A DNA stretch of 64,000 nucleotides from Nocardia lijiangensis NBRC 108240 (GCF_001613045.1 NZ_BDBP01000037.1:1-64000); one strand, 5' to 3'; counted from the first letter of the stretch, positions 55,529-64,000 are shown. Translations and numbers: made by a program. The notes: generated by a model from the sequence alone, not told the origin.

Positions 55529-56589
55529 GCAGCCGCCTGGGCTTTCGGGGCGTCCTTGCCGGCGGTGCGCTTACCGGTCGCGGAAGCGGTGCCGGCAGGG
55601 GTGCTGTCGTCAGGGGTGGTGCCGCCTTCAGGGGGTGTAGCGGGCTCGGCTGCCGGTGCCGGGGCACTCGCGTGGGGTCCCTTGAGCAGGACGGCGCGGT
55701 CAGGGTCGAGGCACTTGACGCCGTAGAGGGTGTCGACGGAGATGACGGTGGTCTTGTGCCGGATGTCGTAGTCCATGGCCACCCGCATCGACAGACCCTT
55801 GTACTGGACGGTGAAAACCTCGGCACCGGGCGGCAGCTCCATCGGCGCGGAGGCAAACGCAAATGCGGTGGAGTGGAAGGCCACACCGACTTCGGTGGTG
55901 GGATCGCCGAGTGCCGGGTTTGGGGCGGGTTGGCCGACGTTCTGGGTCCAGAAGGCGTCGAACCCGACGATCTGCTGCCCGATGGAGCCCTGGCGCAGCG
56001 CGGCGGTGGAGTTGCTCTTGTCGGCGTGCAGCAGCAGCGGCTTGCCCAGCCAGCGGGCCTTGGTGGTCGGGCCGACCACGGCGCGGCGGCCGGGTGCCGG
56101 GACGCTGTTGATGTCGAGCAGCCGTCCGGCTTCGATCAGGTTCTCCGGGTTCTCCCATGCCAGCCCGCTGCCGGTGTCCATGGGTTCGGCGCCGCAGTGC
56201 TGGGTGACCTCTCGGCGCAGCGAGAGGATGTCGCGGTCGACCTTTTGGGAGATGGCTTCCATGGCCGGGCGCAGGATCTGTTCGTCGAAGTTCTCGATGT
56301 CGAGGGTGAGTTCTTCGGTGGTGACTTCGACCGAGACGTCGGCGATGGTGTCGAGGACGACGGGGATCTTGGATTCGGTGGTGTCCTGGATGACGATGCC
56401 GCGCTCACGGTCGAAGGTGGTTGCTTCGAACCGCGGGGGGCGTTTGACGTTGACGGTGTTGCCGACTTTCTGTGGGCCGAAGTCGCTGGAGACGTCGCGG
56501 TAGACCAACGGCAGCATGACCGTGAGCTCATAGAGGTTGGCCAGACTGCGGCGCGCGAGGATGTCGGGAGTGAGGAATGTGTTGGACAC
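55525..56589 (-). CDS. Major capsid protein, P22-like family
   Basis: The 354-residue protein starts MSNTFLTPDILARRSLANLY and has P22-coat-like segments (VYRDVSSDFGPQKVGNTVNV KRP region, TTEELTLDIENFDEQILRPA, KARWLGKPLLLHADKSNSTA). It ends with a disordered alanine/proline-rich tail (about 300-354). It would form the capsid shell. A P22-type coat with a siphophage tail module is known in actinobacteriophages. Confidence 0.85.
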   Translation of the reverse strand: MSNTFLTPDILARRSLANLYELTVMLPLVYRDVSSDFGPQKVGNTVNVKRPPRFEATTFDRERGIVIQDTTESKIPVVLDTIADVSVEVTTEELTLDIENFDEQILRPAMEAISQKVDRDILSLRREVTQHCGAEPMDTGSGLAWENPENLIEAGRLLDINSVPAPGRRAVVGPTTKARWLGKPLLLHADKSNSTAALRQGSIGQQIVGFDAFWTQNVGQPAPNPALGDPTTEVGVAFHSTAFAFASAPMELPPGAEVFTVQYKGLSMRVAMDYDIRHKTTVISVDTLYGVKCLDPDRAVLLKGPHASAPAPAAEPATPPEGGTTPDDSTPAGTASATGKRTAGKDAPKAQAAA

Positions 56590-56976
56590 AGCGGTCTCCT
56601 GTGAATTCGAGTTCTGATTCGATATCTACGGAGTGGAGATCAGCGACGGCCTCCTCGGAACCGACCGGGTGCGGCGCCACCGTGTTAGGCCAGGTGGCCT
56701 TCGACGCGTACCTATCGGTGTTCTACGCGCGCGACGGCCTGCCCACGGTGGGCGTTCCGCCAGGTCAGCGTCTACCGCCCGTACGATGAACCGGGGCGGC
56801 TGCGGGCCGTGGTGATCACGCGTGCTGGCACCCGGCGACAGCACTCGACCATGTCGGTGTGCCTTTTGTGGCCGATCATGCAGAAACTTAGAAGTAGGTC
56901 GGCGAATGCATCGCGCTGATCGGCAATGCATCTCGCGATACATCGTTTCTCTTGCGAGCGTGGAGGGATGTGACAG
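56590..56976. other. Gap with divergent cargo control region
   Basis: 387 bases between the capsid gene (minus) and the membrane protein gene (plus). Short frames show no family. A ribosome site (TGGAGGGA at 56961-56968) serves the plus-strand gene. Confidence 0.45.
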
Positions 56977-57930
56977 GTGGATCGCTCAGCGGAAGGCGAG
57001 CCCCAGCAGGCCAAAAATCTTGGCCTGCGGCGTCTGCTGCCAGAGGACAGAATCACGTGGCCGGTGCTGGTGGCTGGGGCTGTGGGGATCGTGTTCGCGT
57101 TCCATCGGTTGGCGATCTCGATGTTCTATTTCCGGCTGGGTGTCACGCCGGAAGAGGTCGGGGTCGGTGCAACCGCTATTGCTGTTGAACGCTCAGTGCT
57201 GATATTGGGTTTGATTTCGGTGGCGATGGCCGTATTGATGTACGTGTACGGGCGCGTGCTTGTCGCCGGCATGTGGCTCGAACTTCGTGGCACCATGCAA
57301 TCGCTGTATTCGGCTGGGGGTAATCGCAAGGTCGCCTTGTGGTTTCTTCATCGCGCTGCGGTCGTCGGGTCGGTGGTGGCGTTCTTCCCCGCCGTGGCGG
57401 TTGTCAACGACCGCCAGGGGTCGTTCGGATCCTCTTGGGCCAACCTGGTAACTGTCGTAACCCTCGGCTTCATTGTGCTGTGGGTGGTCCTTGCACGTTT
57501 GAACAGAAAGTTCTTTCTGGCAGTGGAACCACCCGAGCCAGAATCGCATCAGCAGGACAAAAGAGACAAATCGCGCATCGCAGTTTACTTGGCAGGTTGG
57601 ACGGTGGCTTTGCTCGTGATTGCCCACCTGGGCATGTTGCCCTATAGCGCCAGTAGGGCTGCGCGAGAAGTGGCGGCAGGACACGGTGTTTCGGGCGGGC
57701 TTTTTCCGCCCACTCTCCCGGCTTCCGTTGCCTGGATGGGTGCGCCGAACCCTGCGCTGGACGAGACCCTATCGCATTGCCTGATGTATCTCGGTCAGGC
57801 GGGAGGCATCGTCATCCTGTTCGATGTTGATGAGGAAACCACGGTGCGGCTACCCACACGGGATGTGATGGTCGCAGCAGAATCGACCAAATCATCGAGC
57901 AGCCCGATCAATTCGCGGTGCAACGACTGA
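56977..57930 (+). CDS. Five-helix membrane protein (cargo, opposite strand)
   Basis: GTG start at 56977. The 317-residue protein has about five membrane helices (ITWPVLVAGAVGIVFAFHRL, VLILGLISVAMAVLMYVYGR, AAVVGSVVAFFPAVAVVNDR, NLVTVVTLGFIVLWVVLARL, IAVYLAGWTVALLVIAHLGM) and a C-terminal soluble part (GIVILFDVDEETTVRLPTRD). No known family recognised. It lies on the opposite strand between capsid and scaffold genes, so it is not a virion gene; immunity, exclusion or defence are the reasonable guesses. Confidence 0.72.
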   Translation: MDRSAEGEPQQAKNLGLRRLLPEDRITWPVLVAGAVGIVFAFHRLAISMFYFRLGVTPEEVGVGATAIAVERSVLILGLISVAMAVLMYVYGRVLVAGMWLELRGTMQSLYSAGGNRKVALWFLHRAAVVGSVVAFFPAVAVVNDRQGSFGSSWANLVTVVTLGFIVLWVVLARLNRKFFLAVEPPEPESHQQDKRDKSRIAVYLAGWTVALLVIAHLGMLPYSASRAAREVAAGHGVSGGLFPPTLPASVAWMGAPNPALDETLSHCLMYLGQAGGIVILFDVDEETTVRLPTRDVMVAAESTKSSSSPINSRCND

Positions 57931-58030
57931 CCTGCGCTGCTTCAACCGCGATCAGCACGTACTGGTGACAGCTGGGTCTGCTGCCTCAGCCGATCACCCC
58001 AGCACGTCTCCAATCAAGCCCGTTTGTGTT

Positions 58031-58690
58031 TTAGGTCCGGGAGTCGGCGATCGAGTCTCGGACCTTGCGGCGGATGGCCTCGATGTCGTCGTCGGGCGCC
58101 GGGGCGGGTGGGGTCGCGTTGCCCGCGGTGAAGTCCCCACCGGACCGCTCGACGGTGGGGGTGTTAGCGAGCTTGGGGTTGGTGGTGATCGCCTCGGCGA
58201 CCAGGCCGTCTACGCGAGTGGTGAAATCGGTGGCGTCGGGGTCGAGTTCATCGAGCGCACCGAGGCCCCGCAGGTACGGGACGAGAAGTTTGTGGTCGCC
58301 GCGGTGGGTGTCAGCCGCGGTGGCGATGGCGTCTTTGATGCGGTAGTCGCGCAGCTTGCGGTCCGAGGCACTGGCGCGTTCGGTGAGTTCGGCGATCACC
58401 TGCTCGGGGTCGGTGTTCTCGTCGCCGACCAGGCCGAGGGCGCGACCGATTTCCTGCACCATGGCGTCGCGGGCTTGTTGGGCGGCCTGATCGAGTGCTG
58501 CCTCGGTGTTGCTGCGTGCGCTGTCGAGGTCACGACGCAATTCCGCGATGACCGCCGAGAGCTGGACCGGGTCTTGGCTCCCGTCCCCCGGTTCGGGTGC
58601 GATCGGAGCGGGTTCGGCCGGCGCGGACGGTTCTGTCGGCTCGGCGGCCGGTGTGGCCGGTTCGGCGGGCGGGTTGGGTTCGTCGGGCAT
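58031..58690 (-). CDS. Capsid scaffolding protein
   Basis: The 219-residue protein has a disordered acidic proline/alanine-rich N-terminus (about 1-45), a coiled coil (SAVIAELRRDLDSARSNTEA, about 45-80) and a helical C-terminus (DDDIEAIRRKVRDSIADSRT). Composition, length and location between portal and capsid genes fit a scaffold that guides shell assembly and then leaves. Confidence 0.85.
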   Translation of the reverse strand: MPDEPNPPAEPATPAAEPTEPSAPAEPAPIAPEPGDGSQDPVQLSAVIAELRRDLDSARSNTEAALDQAAQQARDAMVQEIGRALGLVGDENTDPEQVIAELTERASASDRKLRDYRIKDAIATAADTHRGDHKLLVPYLRGLGALDELDPDATDFTTRVDGLVAEAITTNPKLANTPTVERSGGDFTAGNATPPAPAPDDDIEAIRRKVRDSIADSRT

Positions 58691-58701
58691 GGGTTCCTCC
58701 C

Positions 58702-60255
58702 TCAGGGGGTGGTCTGTGGCGGTGCGGGTTGCAGCTGTTGAGTGCGGATTCGTTCAGCGGTTTCGCGGTGGATGCGGGTGACTTCGTCGTTGACGTCGTC
58801 GCCGGACCAGTTCGGATTGCGTTCGCGCACGGCCTGTTCGAGGGAGATCAGGTCGGCAGTCTTGAGGGCGGCGAGCCGGGTGGCGTTGTCCAGGGGCGGG
58901 AGCTGTGCGCGGACCGGCCAGCGCACTTCGGGATTGGCTTTGAGCTCGATCCGGGAGCCGAAGTGCACGCGATCCAGTTCGGCGAGAGTTCGTGCGAACG
59001 GGGCGAGTTCGGCTTTCCAGTAGTTGATTTTCTGGTCGCGGGTGGTTTCGGAGAGCTTGTCGCGGGAGTTGACGCCGGTGGCGGTGATCATCCCGGCGGC
59101 CCGGTCGTCACCGAACGCGGAGGCCGACAGTCCCGCACCGCGGAGGATGAGTTCGGTGATCTCGGCGGCGGTCTGCTGGTGTTCTTCCCAGCGGATGGTG
59201 AACTGCTGCGGAAGGATCGGCGGTTGCCCGTCTTTGAGACTGCCCAATGCCGATCCGGGCAGGGTCGTGTAGATGGCCTGTTCGGAGTCGAACACAGCCC
59301 CCGAGCCAGGGCCGCGGTTGTGGGTAACGGATTTGTCGACGAACAGGCGGGCGCGGCCGAGGTCGATATCGCGCATCCACGCCGACCAGGTTTCATCGAG
59401 TGCGTCCAGCAATGGTTCCTGGCCTTCGAGATCGGAGCGACCGAGGGGGGCGAGGCCGGGGGTGTGGCGCCAGGCGCGGTTGGGGCGCACGTTCTGGACG
59501 TAGCAGGCCGACACGGTGTTGACGCCGGTCGCGATGGCGGCGGTGCTGTCGATCAGTGGTGCGGCCCAGGCGGTGGCGGGGTGTTCGAGCAGGTTGCGGC
59601 GTTGGCCGAGGCGGTCGCGGCTGCCTCGGTAGAGGCCGTGGTGGATGCGGCCGGGCGCGTGGTGCTCGAGGTGTCGCCACACGACGCCGCTGCTGGTGTC
59701 CTCGGCCACGCTCTGCCAGAAGGTGACGGCGGCGAGGCGGTCGTAGCGCCAGAACGGGACCGCGCAGTCAGCCGACATCGAGCCCATGTTCACGCGGTCG
59801 CTGATGCTGTGGTCCCACCAGGCCCGCAGATATACCCCGCCGAGGGTGGAGGCGAGTTCTCCCGCCTCGAGCAGGGTCGAGGCGGTGTCGGCTCCCCCGA
59901 GCAGCAGCTCTAGGCGGGCTTGGGCGGTCTTGCGGTCCCCGCGGGCATCGGTCTCGCCGATGACGAACCGTGGTGGCTGGGAAAACAACAGGCTCGACGA
60001 GCCGCGGGCGAGGTCGGCGGCGAGGGGGACGTGCAGCCGTTTGGTCGCTTGTGGGTTGGGGCGGCCCCAGAAGAAGCGTGCGATGCGGCCGACGAGTCCG
60101 CCTGCGAACTGTGCGGGTCGGTAGGCCGGGTAGCGCTGGTAGATCTCGGTCAGGCGGTCGGTGTCGCCTGCGTACCAGGTGTCCCAGACTTGCATGGCCT
60201 TCTGCGCGCGGTCGAACGGTGGTGGCGGCCAGGCGATGTCGGTGTCAGGCAGCAT
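58702..60255 (-). CDS. Portal protein
   Basis: The 517-residue protein (MLPDTDIAWPPPPFDRAQKA) resembles SPP1/Gp6-type portals: an N-terminal helical wing (WDTWYAGDTDRLTEIYQRYP), a clip and stem region with TIRWEEHQQTAAEITELILR and AGLSASAFGDDRAAGMITAT, and a helical crown (ETTRDQKINYWKAELAPFAR). It forms the dodecameric DNA gate. It overlaps the large terminase gene by 11 bases. Confidence 0.9.
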   Translation of the reverse strand: MLPDTDIAWPPPPFDRAQKAMQVWDTWYAGDTDRLTEIYQRYPAYRPAQFAGGLVGRIARFFWGRPNPQATKRLHVPLAADLARGSSSLLFSQPPRFVIGETDARGDRKTAQARLELLLGGADTASTLLEAGELASTLGGVYLRAWWDHSISDRVNMGSMSADCAVPFWRYDRLAAVTFWQSVAEDTSSGVVWRHLEHHAPGRIHHGLYRGSRDRLGQRRNLLEHPATAWAAPLIDSTAAIATGVNTVSACYVQNVRPNRAWRHTPGLAPLGRSDLEGQEPLLDALDETWSAWMRDIDLGRARLFVDKSVTHNRGPGSGAVFDSEQAIYTTLPGSALGSLKDGQPPILPQQFTIRWEEHQQTAAEITELILRGAGLSASAFGDDRAAGMITATGVNSRDKLSETTRDQKINYWKAELAPFARTLAELDRVHFGSRIELKANPEVRWPVRAQLPPLDNATRLAALKTADLISLEQAVRERNPNWSGDDVNDEVTRIHRETAERIRTQQLQPAPPQTTP

Positions 60256-61552
60256 CGGGCACCTCGTCGAATCCGATGGCCGGTCGCCACAGGCGTTCGG
60301 TGGTGATGACGGCGTAGCGCAGGGCGTCGATGCCGTGGTCGTTGACCTTGATCGGTGCGTCCTCGCCTTCTTCGGTGGCGGTGGTCGACCAGGAGTAGGC
60401 GGGTAGCTCGAGCAGCAGCGCGGGGCAGCGGGTGGAGATCTTGAGTAGGCCGCGAGCGAACAGCATCGCCAGCACGCGGAGTCCGTAGAGGACGTCGTTG
60501 TCGGCGGCCGCGGTTTCGACGCCGTCGGTGTCGAGCTGCACCCGCAAAGAGGCCGCAGACGGGTCGGCGATCACGTACTCGGCGCGCATCCGGGACTGGC
60601 GCAGATCGGGAAGGTGGCCTTGCCCCAGCCAGACGCGAATGTCGGCGGAGAGTTCGGCGTCGGTCTTGCGCTGGCTCATCGTGGTCGGCTCGTAGCGGTA
60701 TTCGTCGACCGCGTACAGCACGCCATCAACACCGAGCCCGAGCAGGACAGCGTGTGTGGGATTGGTCGTGCCGTAGTCGATACCGACCGCGATCAACTCC
60801 CGCATCAACGGCAGCTCGGCCCAGTCGATGACGTGATCGTCGTCCCAGGAATCGAACACCGACCCGTCGGCGGCGACCCAATGCCCCAGAATGAAGCGGC
60901 GGTACCACAGCCCGGAGTACTCGCGCTTGTACTGAAGCTTCCGCTTCTGGGATAGGGCCGGGTTGTCATCGAGCTCGAAATGCCATGTCCGCCAGTCCGG
61001 CAACAGCGGCTCACCCTCGGCGTCGGTTTTGCCGATGCGGTCGAGGAATTCGCGTTTGAGCCAGTGCACCGGGTTGTCGGGGTTGGTGGAGCCGAACAGG
61101 CGCGCGTCGTCGAGGGACATGCGGCCCAGGAGTTGGCGGAAGAAGTCGGGGCGGATGACGGTGATCTCGTCGACGTAGGCCCCGGCCACGGTGAGCCCGC
61201 GAAGGCTCATCTCGGCTTTGGCGTCGGAGGCTCCGAGCATGTAAACGCGGCGGCCGAGGATGGTCGCGGTGGGTGCGCCGAGGGTGTAGGAGACCCGCCC
61301 GGCCAGATGCCCGAACAGTGCCGGATCGCGCATGGGTTCGATGACGTTGCGCGCCAGGGATTCTCGGGTGCGGCCGACCATGACGAACTGTCCACCGGTG
61401 GGTGGATGGGCGAGGAAGATCAGCCAGCACAGGATCGAGGCGATGGTTTTGCCGCTCCTGATTGCGCCTTCCCAGATGTTGCAGCGGGCCGTGGCCTGCA
61501 CGATCGAGATCGCTTGCTTGCGGGAGATCGGCAGTTCATCGAGCACGCTCAC
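60245..61552 (-). CDS. Terminase large subunit
   Basis: The 435-residue protein has the packaging ATPase Walker A (IWEGAIRSGKTIAS, about residues 27-39) and Walker B (VAGAYVDEITVI, D128-E129), then the RNase H-like nuclease with aspartates in VGIDYGTTNPTHAV, YVIADPSAASLRV and NDHGIDALRYAV. All parts are intact, so the packaging motor is complete. PBSX-like terminase family. GTG start overlaps the small-subunit stop. Confidence 0.93.
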   Translation of the reverse strand: MSVLDELPISRKQAISIVQATARCNIWEGAIRSGKTIASILCWLIFLAHPPTGGQFVMVGRTRESLARNVIEPMRDPALFGHLAGRVSYTLGAPTATILGRRVYMLGASDAKAEMSLRGLTVAGAYVDEITVIRPDFFRQLLGRMSLDDARLFGSTNPDNPVHWLKREFLDRIGKTDAEGEPLLPDWRTWHFELDDNPALSQKRKLQYKREYSGLWYRRFILGHWVAADGSVFDSWDDDHVIDWAELPLMRELIAVGIDYGTTNPTHAVLLGLGVDGVLYAVDEYRYEPTTMSQRKTDAELSADIRVWLGQGHLPDLRQSRMRAEYVIADPSAASLRVQLDTDGVETAAADNDVLYGLRVLAMLFARGLLKISTRCPALLLELPAYSWSTTATEEGEDAPIKVNDHGIDALRYAVITTERLWRPAIGFDEVPDAA

Positions 61553-62160
61553 GACCGCGGCTCGAGATCGTCTGGCTCGCAGCCCAAGTCGTCGACGGTG
61601 GTGCCGCCGTTGGCCGCCAGTTCTTCGGCTTGGTCCTGCTCGACCGCGGCCTTGAGCTTGCCGAACAGGTCGCCCAGCATGCTGCGGTCCGAGGCGACGG
61701 TTTCGTTGCTTTGGCTGGTCAGCAGCTCGGAGAGACTACGCAACGCCAGGGATAGTGCGGTGTAGCCGTCGCGGACATCCCGCAGCGGCGGCAGCGGCAC
61801 CGTGACGGGCACCAGGGAGTCCAGGCCGCGTTCATAGGTGGTGACCGGGCTCCACAGCCGCTCGTGCAGGGCTGGGATCTGGGATTCGATCATTTCGGCG
61901 AAGTCCAGGCGGCGGCGTTTGAGCTGCTCGAGCCGCGCCGCGGTGGCCTCGGCGGTCTGGGACTCGTCGAAGCGGATATCCAGCCGTCGCGCCCAGTAGG
62001 TGATGGTGGCCGGATCGACACCGAGCAGGGCGGCGATCTCGTTGCGGCCCTTGCCCGCAGCGTGCAGCTCGATGATGCGTTCACGGTCGGTGTCGGTGAG
62101 CTTGCCTGGCCGACGGCGGGACCGTCGATCCTCCGTGGGCTGGTCTGAGGCGTCGCCCAT
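61549..62160 (-). CDS. Terminase small subunit (putative)
   Basis: The 203-residue protein has an N-terminal helix-turn-helix (LTDTDRERIIELHAAGKGRN then EIAALLGVDPATITYWARRL, about residues 20-60) and a long helical C-terminus. Such proteins recognise the pac or cos site and pass DNA to the large subunit. It is the first gene of the late module and overlaps the large subunit gene. No promoter was assigned upstream. Confidence 0.8.
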   Translation of the reverse strand: MGDASDQPTEDRRSRRRPGKLTDTDRERIIELHAAGKGRNEIAALLGVDPATITYWARRLDIRFDESQTAEATAARLEQLKRRRLDFAEMIESQIPALHERLWSPVTTYERGLDSLVPVTVPLPPLRDVRDGYTALSLALRSLSELLTSQSNETVASDRSMLGDLFGKLKAAVEQDQAEELAANGGTTVDDLGCEPDDLEPRS

Positions 62161-62322
62161 GCGGCACCTCCTCGTACGGCCTGGCCGGTAGCTGCGGCAG
62201 TCGAGTGCCGAATTGTCGGATCCGTGAGAAGGTGCGGTGTGCCCCGGTACGTGGGCGGCATGGCAGGCGGCCGTTCAGTGGGAGGTAGTGTTCGGACAGC
62301 CGCTCGTGGAGGGGAGAACTGA

Positions 62323-62736
62323 ATGTCGTGGCGTGACACTACGTCGGAGGCTGCCCAGGCCGATATCGATGACCTGTTGGACGTTGCCTTGAACATGGCT
62401 GAGGAACGTCTGTCCGAGCGAGGTCAGTTCGTCCCGTTCGGTGTGGTCATCGACCGCTCGGGCGGCAGGCGGGTGATCACCTCGGAAGCTGATTCAGCTC
62501 AGCGTGCGCACCAGATGAACTTCCAGGCGGTCTCCTCGATGCGCTCGCAGATCCGGGCGGCGGCGTTGGTTGCCGATGTTCGGTTGCCCGAGACAGATTC
62601 TGATGGGGTCGAGGTGCACCTCGAGCATGCCGAGGGCCCGGCGATCAGTGTGTTGGAGCCCTACAGGATCGAGCAGGGTTCGGTAGTGGCCGAGGCGTTG
62701 GAGGGGTTCACCGCGCAGCGTCGCATCTGGCAGTGA
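62323..62736 (+). CDS. Hypothetical protein
   Basis: The 137-residue protein starts MSWRDTTSEAAQADIDDLLD after a good GGAGGGGAGAA ribosome site. It has an N-terminal helix (LDVALNMAEERLSERGQFVP), then strands (FGVVIDRSGGRRVITSEADS, GVEVHLEHAEGPAISVLEPY). Family not recognised. It reads away from the terminase gene and converges with the HEAT-repeat gene, so it is probably outside the late operon. Confidence 0.7.
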   Translation: MSWRDTTSEAAQADIDDLLDVALNMAEERLSERGQFVPFGVVIDRSGGRRVITSEADSAQRAHQMNFQAVSSMRSQIRAAALVADVRLPETDSDGVEVHLEHAEGPAISVLEPYRIEQGSVVAEALEGFTAQRRIWQ

Positions 62737-62752
62737 TGTGTAGGTGGTTGGT

Positions 62753-63376
62753 TCAGCTCTGGTCGTAGCGTGCGATGCGCTCGGCGCTTCGCCGGTGCCA
62801 CTTGTTCTTCGAGGTCAAGAACGGTTCGATCTGTTCGCGTACCCCTTGAGCACGGAGCCTGGCCAGTGCGTCGAGGACGTGGCCCTGGACGGTTTCGTCA
62901 TCGAGCTGAGAAAGAGCAAGCGCGGCTGCGTTGGGGTGGCGTGATTTCGCGAGCCAGGAGATGACCATCTGGCGATCTGCACCGAATTCACGGTTGGTCG
63001 CGATGGCGGCCAATTGGTCGAAATAGGCGGAGTCCGCGGGGATGTCGCACAGTGCATTGCCTGCGGCCCATCGCGCACGCGAACTCGTCTGTTTCGTGAG
63101 ATCGAATTGAGAGATCAACGCGGGCACGGCATCTGATTTGCGTGCTTCCTTGCGGCCCAGCGCGTTGGCCAAGGTCAGGCGGGCTAGCTCGCGACCTTCG
63201 GTCTCCGGTCCGGGCCAGCGGGTCTCCAGTTCCGACAACCAACCCGCCAGGACAGCGACGATCTGCGGGGTGCTGGTCGGCTGTCGAGAGATGTCAGGGA
63301 TGGTTTGGCCGTTTCCGCCTGCGTAGTGGTAGTCCTTGAGCAGCTGTTGTGCGGCGGCGTCGTCGGTAGCGGTCAA
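62753..63376 (-). CDS. HEAT-repeat protein, likely immunity partner of the adjacent toxin
   Basis: The 207-residue protein is built of helical pairs with HEAT-like spacing (AVPALISQFDLTKQTSSRAR WAAGNAL region, RQMVISWLAKSRHPNAAALA, VQGHVLDALARLRAQGVREQ). A TTG start at 63376 overlaps the toxin stop in a TTGA, giving tight coupling. HEAT-repeat immunity proteins are common partners of polymorphic toxins. It ends near 62753 with KWHRRSAERIARYDQS. Role inferred from context. Confidence 0.75.
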   Translation of the reverse strand: MTATDDAAAQQLLKDYHYAGGNGQTIPDISRQPTSTPQIVAVLAGWLSELETRWPGPETEGRELARLTLANALGRKEARKSDAVPALISQFDLTKQTSSRARWAAGNALCDIPADSAYFDQLAAIATNREFGADRQMVISWLAKSRHPNAAALALSQLDDETVQGHVLDALARLRAQGVREQIEPFLTSKNKWHRRSAERIARYDQS

Positions 63377-64000
63377 GTCTGGAAATCCATTCTCACGTGC
63401 TTGATCTTGCCTTGTTTGATCAGGTCCTCGATCTCGGGTGCGAGTTTGGTTCTGTGGTCGGTGATCAGCACGAACTCATAGCCGTTGGTCTGGCTGTAGG
63501 ACTGGAAGTCCTTGATCTGGTCAGTGTATTCCAGCTTGTCGACGTTTTTGACCTCGGTCAGCCGCTTGCTGGTGTGGTCGAGATCGTCGGGGGTGCGGTT
63601 TCTGGCGGTGCCGCTCGGCGAGGGGAACGACTCTTTCTTCTTGGTGGGGTCGATCCCGGCGCGTGCCTCTGCTTTGGCGCCTTTGAGTTTGTTCTCCTTG
63701 GTGCGTTCTGCTCGGGTGGGCTCGGGCGGTCGTTTGAGCTGCTTGTCGAGCACGGGTTTGAACTTGGTGTTGACGCTGGTTACGACGGTGCTGGATACAG
63801 CGTCGAGGGCAGAGCCGGTGACGCGGCGTGCATCGGCGAGTCCGTCGAGCATTCCCTGGATCTTGCGTTGGCTGGTTTCGATTTGAAGTTCGGCGGCTTC
63901 GCGGATAGCTGGTTGGATCGGTCGGCCGATCGTGGCAGCGTTGATGACGTTGATGGCTTGGGTGACGGTTTGCAGCTGAAGTTCGTATTCGATGCCTTGT
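63373..64000 (-). CDS. Polymorphic toxin C-terminus, Tox-REase-7-like (5' end outside window)
   Basis: The frame is open to the window edge, so only the last 208 or so residues are seen. A helical region (ATIGRPIQPAIREAAELQIE, then MLDGLADARRVTGSALDAVS) leads into a basic linker and a nuclease domain: GTARNRTPDDLDHTSKRLTE, VKNVDKLEYTDQIKDFQSYS, FVLITDHRTKLAPEIEDLIK. D, ExK and the following Q match the restriction-endonuclease fold of Tox-REase-7. It would cut nucleic acid in a target cell unless neutralised. The delivery part lies to the right. Confidence 0.85.
   Translation of the reverse strand, partial: QGIEYELQLQTVTQAINVINAATIGRPIQPAIREAAELQIETSQRKIQGMLDGLADARRVTGSALDAVSSTVVTSVNTKFKPVLDKQLKRPPEPTRAERTKENKLKGAKAEARAGIDPTKKKESFPSPSGTARNRTPDDLDHTSKRLTEVKNVDKLEYTDQIKDFQSYSQTNGYEFVLITDHRTKLAPEIEDLIKQGKIKHVRMDFQT

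Noticed and set aside
55672..56604. 310-residue plus-strand frame opposite the capsid gene
   Set aside because: Antisense shadow of the capsid gene, whose family is recognisable.

Overview
The window is high-GC actinobacterial DNA, probably from Nocardia or a relative. This is inferred from a pSAM2-type integrative element (RepSA/Xis/Int plus a TraB/FtsK pump), many GTG starts, dense ATGA/GTGA overlaps and mycobacteriophage-like tail families. Almost nothing looks like housekeeping DNA. It is a stack of mobile elements and defence loci.

Region 1 (1-7.8 kb). The window opens inside a type I-E-like CRISPR array (29-base repeats, 32-base spacers, read on the minus strand) with an A/T-richer leader at its right end and no I-E cas genes in view. 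After it come decayed repeat copies, a DUF3800-like gene, a frameshifted ISL3 transposase, an excisionase and a frameshifted tyrosine integrase that ends at a tRNA-Pro 3'-end fragment.

Region 2 (7.85-22.4 kb). An actinomycete integrative and conjugative element (AICE) lies between two perfect 40-bp direct repeats (7851-7890 and 22354-22393) that match a tRNA-Pro 3' end. Its left half carries cargo: a membrane coiled-coil protein, two HNH nucleases with N-terminal domains resembling modified-base readers, and a regulator/inositol-monophosphatase pair. Its right half is one tightly overlapping transfer and replication operon (14.07-22.3 kb).

Region 3 (22.4-36.6 kb). A complete type I-B CRISPR-Cas locus: array, cas6-cas8b-cas7-cas5-cas3-cas4-cas1-cas2, array. 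Both arrays follow related leaders and read in the same direction as the cas genes. One small DUF4760-like membrane protein gene lies to the left.

Region 4 (37-62.2 kb). A siphophage late module on the minus strand runs from small terminase (right) through portal, scaffold, P22-like capsid, connectors, tail tube, chaperones (canonical -1 slippery site), tape measure, tail proteins and a two-domain endolysin. No phage integrase, repressor or replication genes are visible. At least three loci inside it read on the opposite strand: a DUF4279 gene with an Mrr-like nuclease gene, an EACC1-caspase pair with a multi-pass membrane tail, and a five-helix membrane protein gene. They look like defence or moron cargo. 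One tail gene is frameshifted at a large hairpin.

Region 5 (62.3-64 kb). A small unknown gene, then the C-terminal end of a polymorphic toxin (Tox-REase-7-like) overlapping a HEAT-repeat gene that is its likely immunity protein.

Together the window reads as a tRNA-Pro integration hotspot where tandem elements have collected two CRISPR systems, modification-dependent nucleases, a caspase effector and a toxin-immunity pair.
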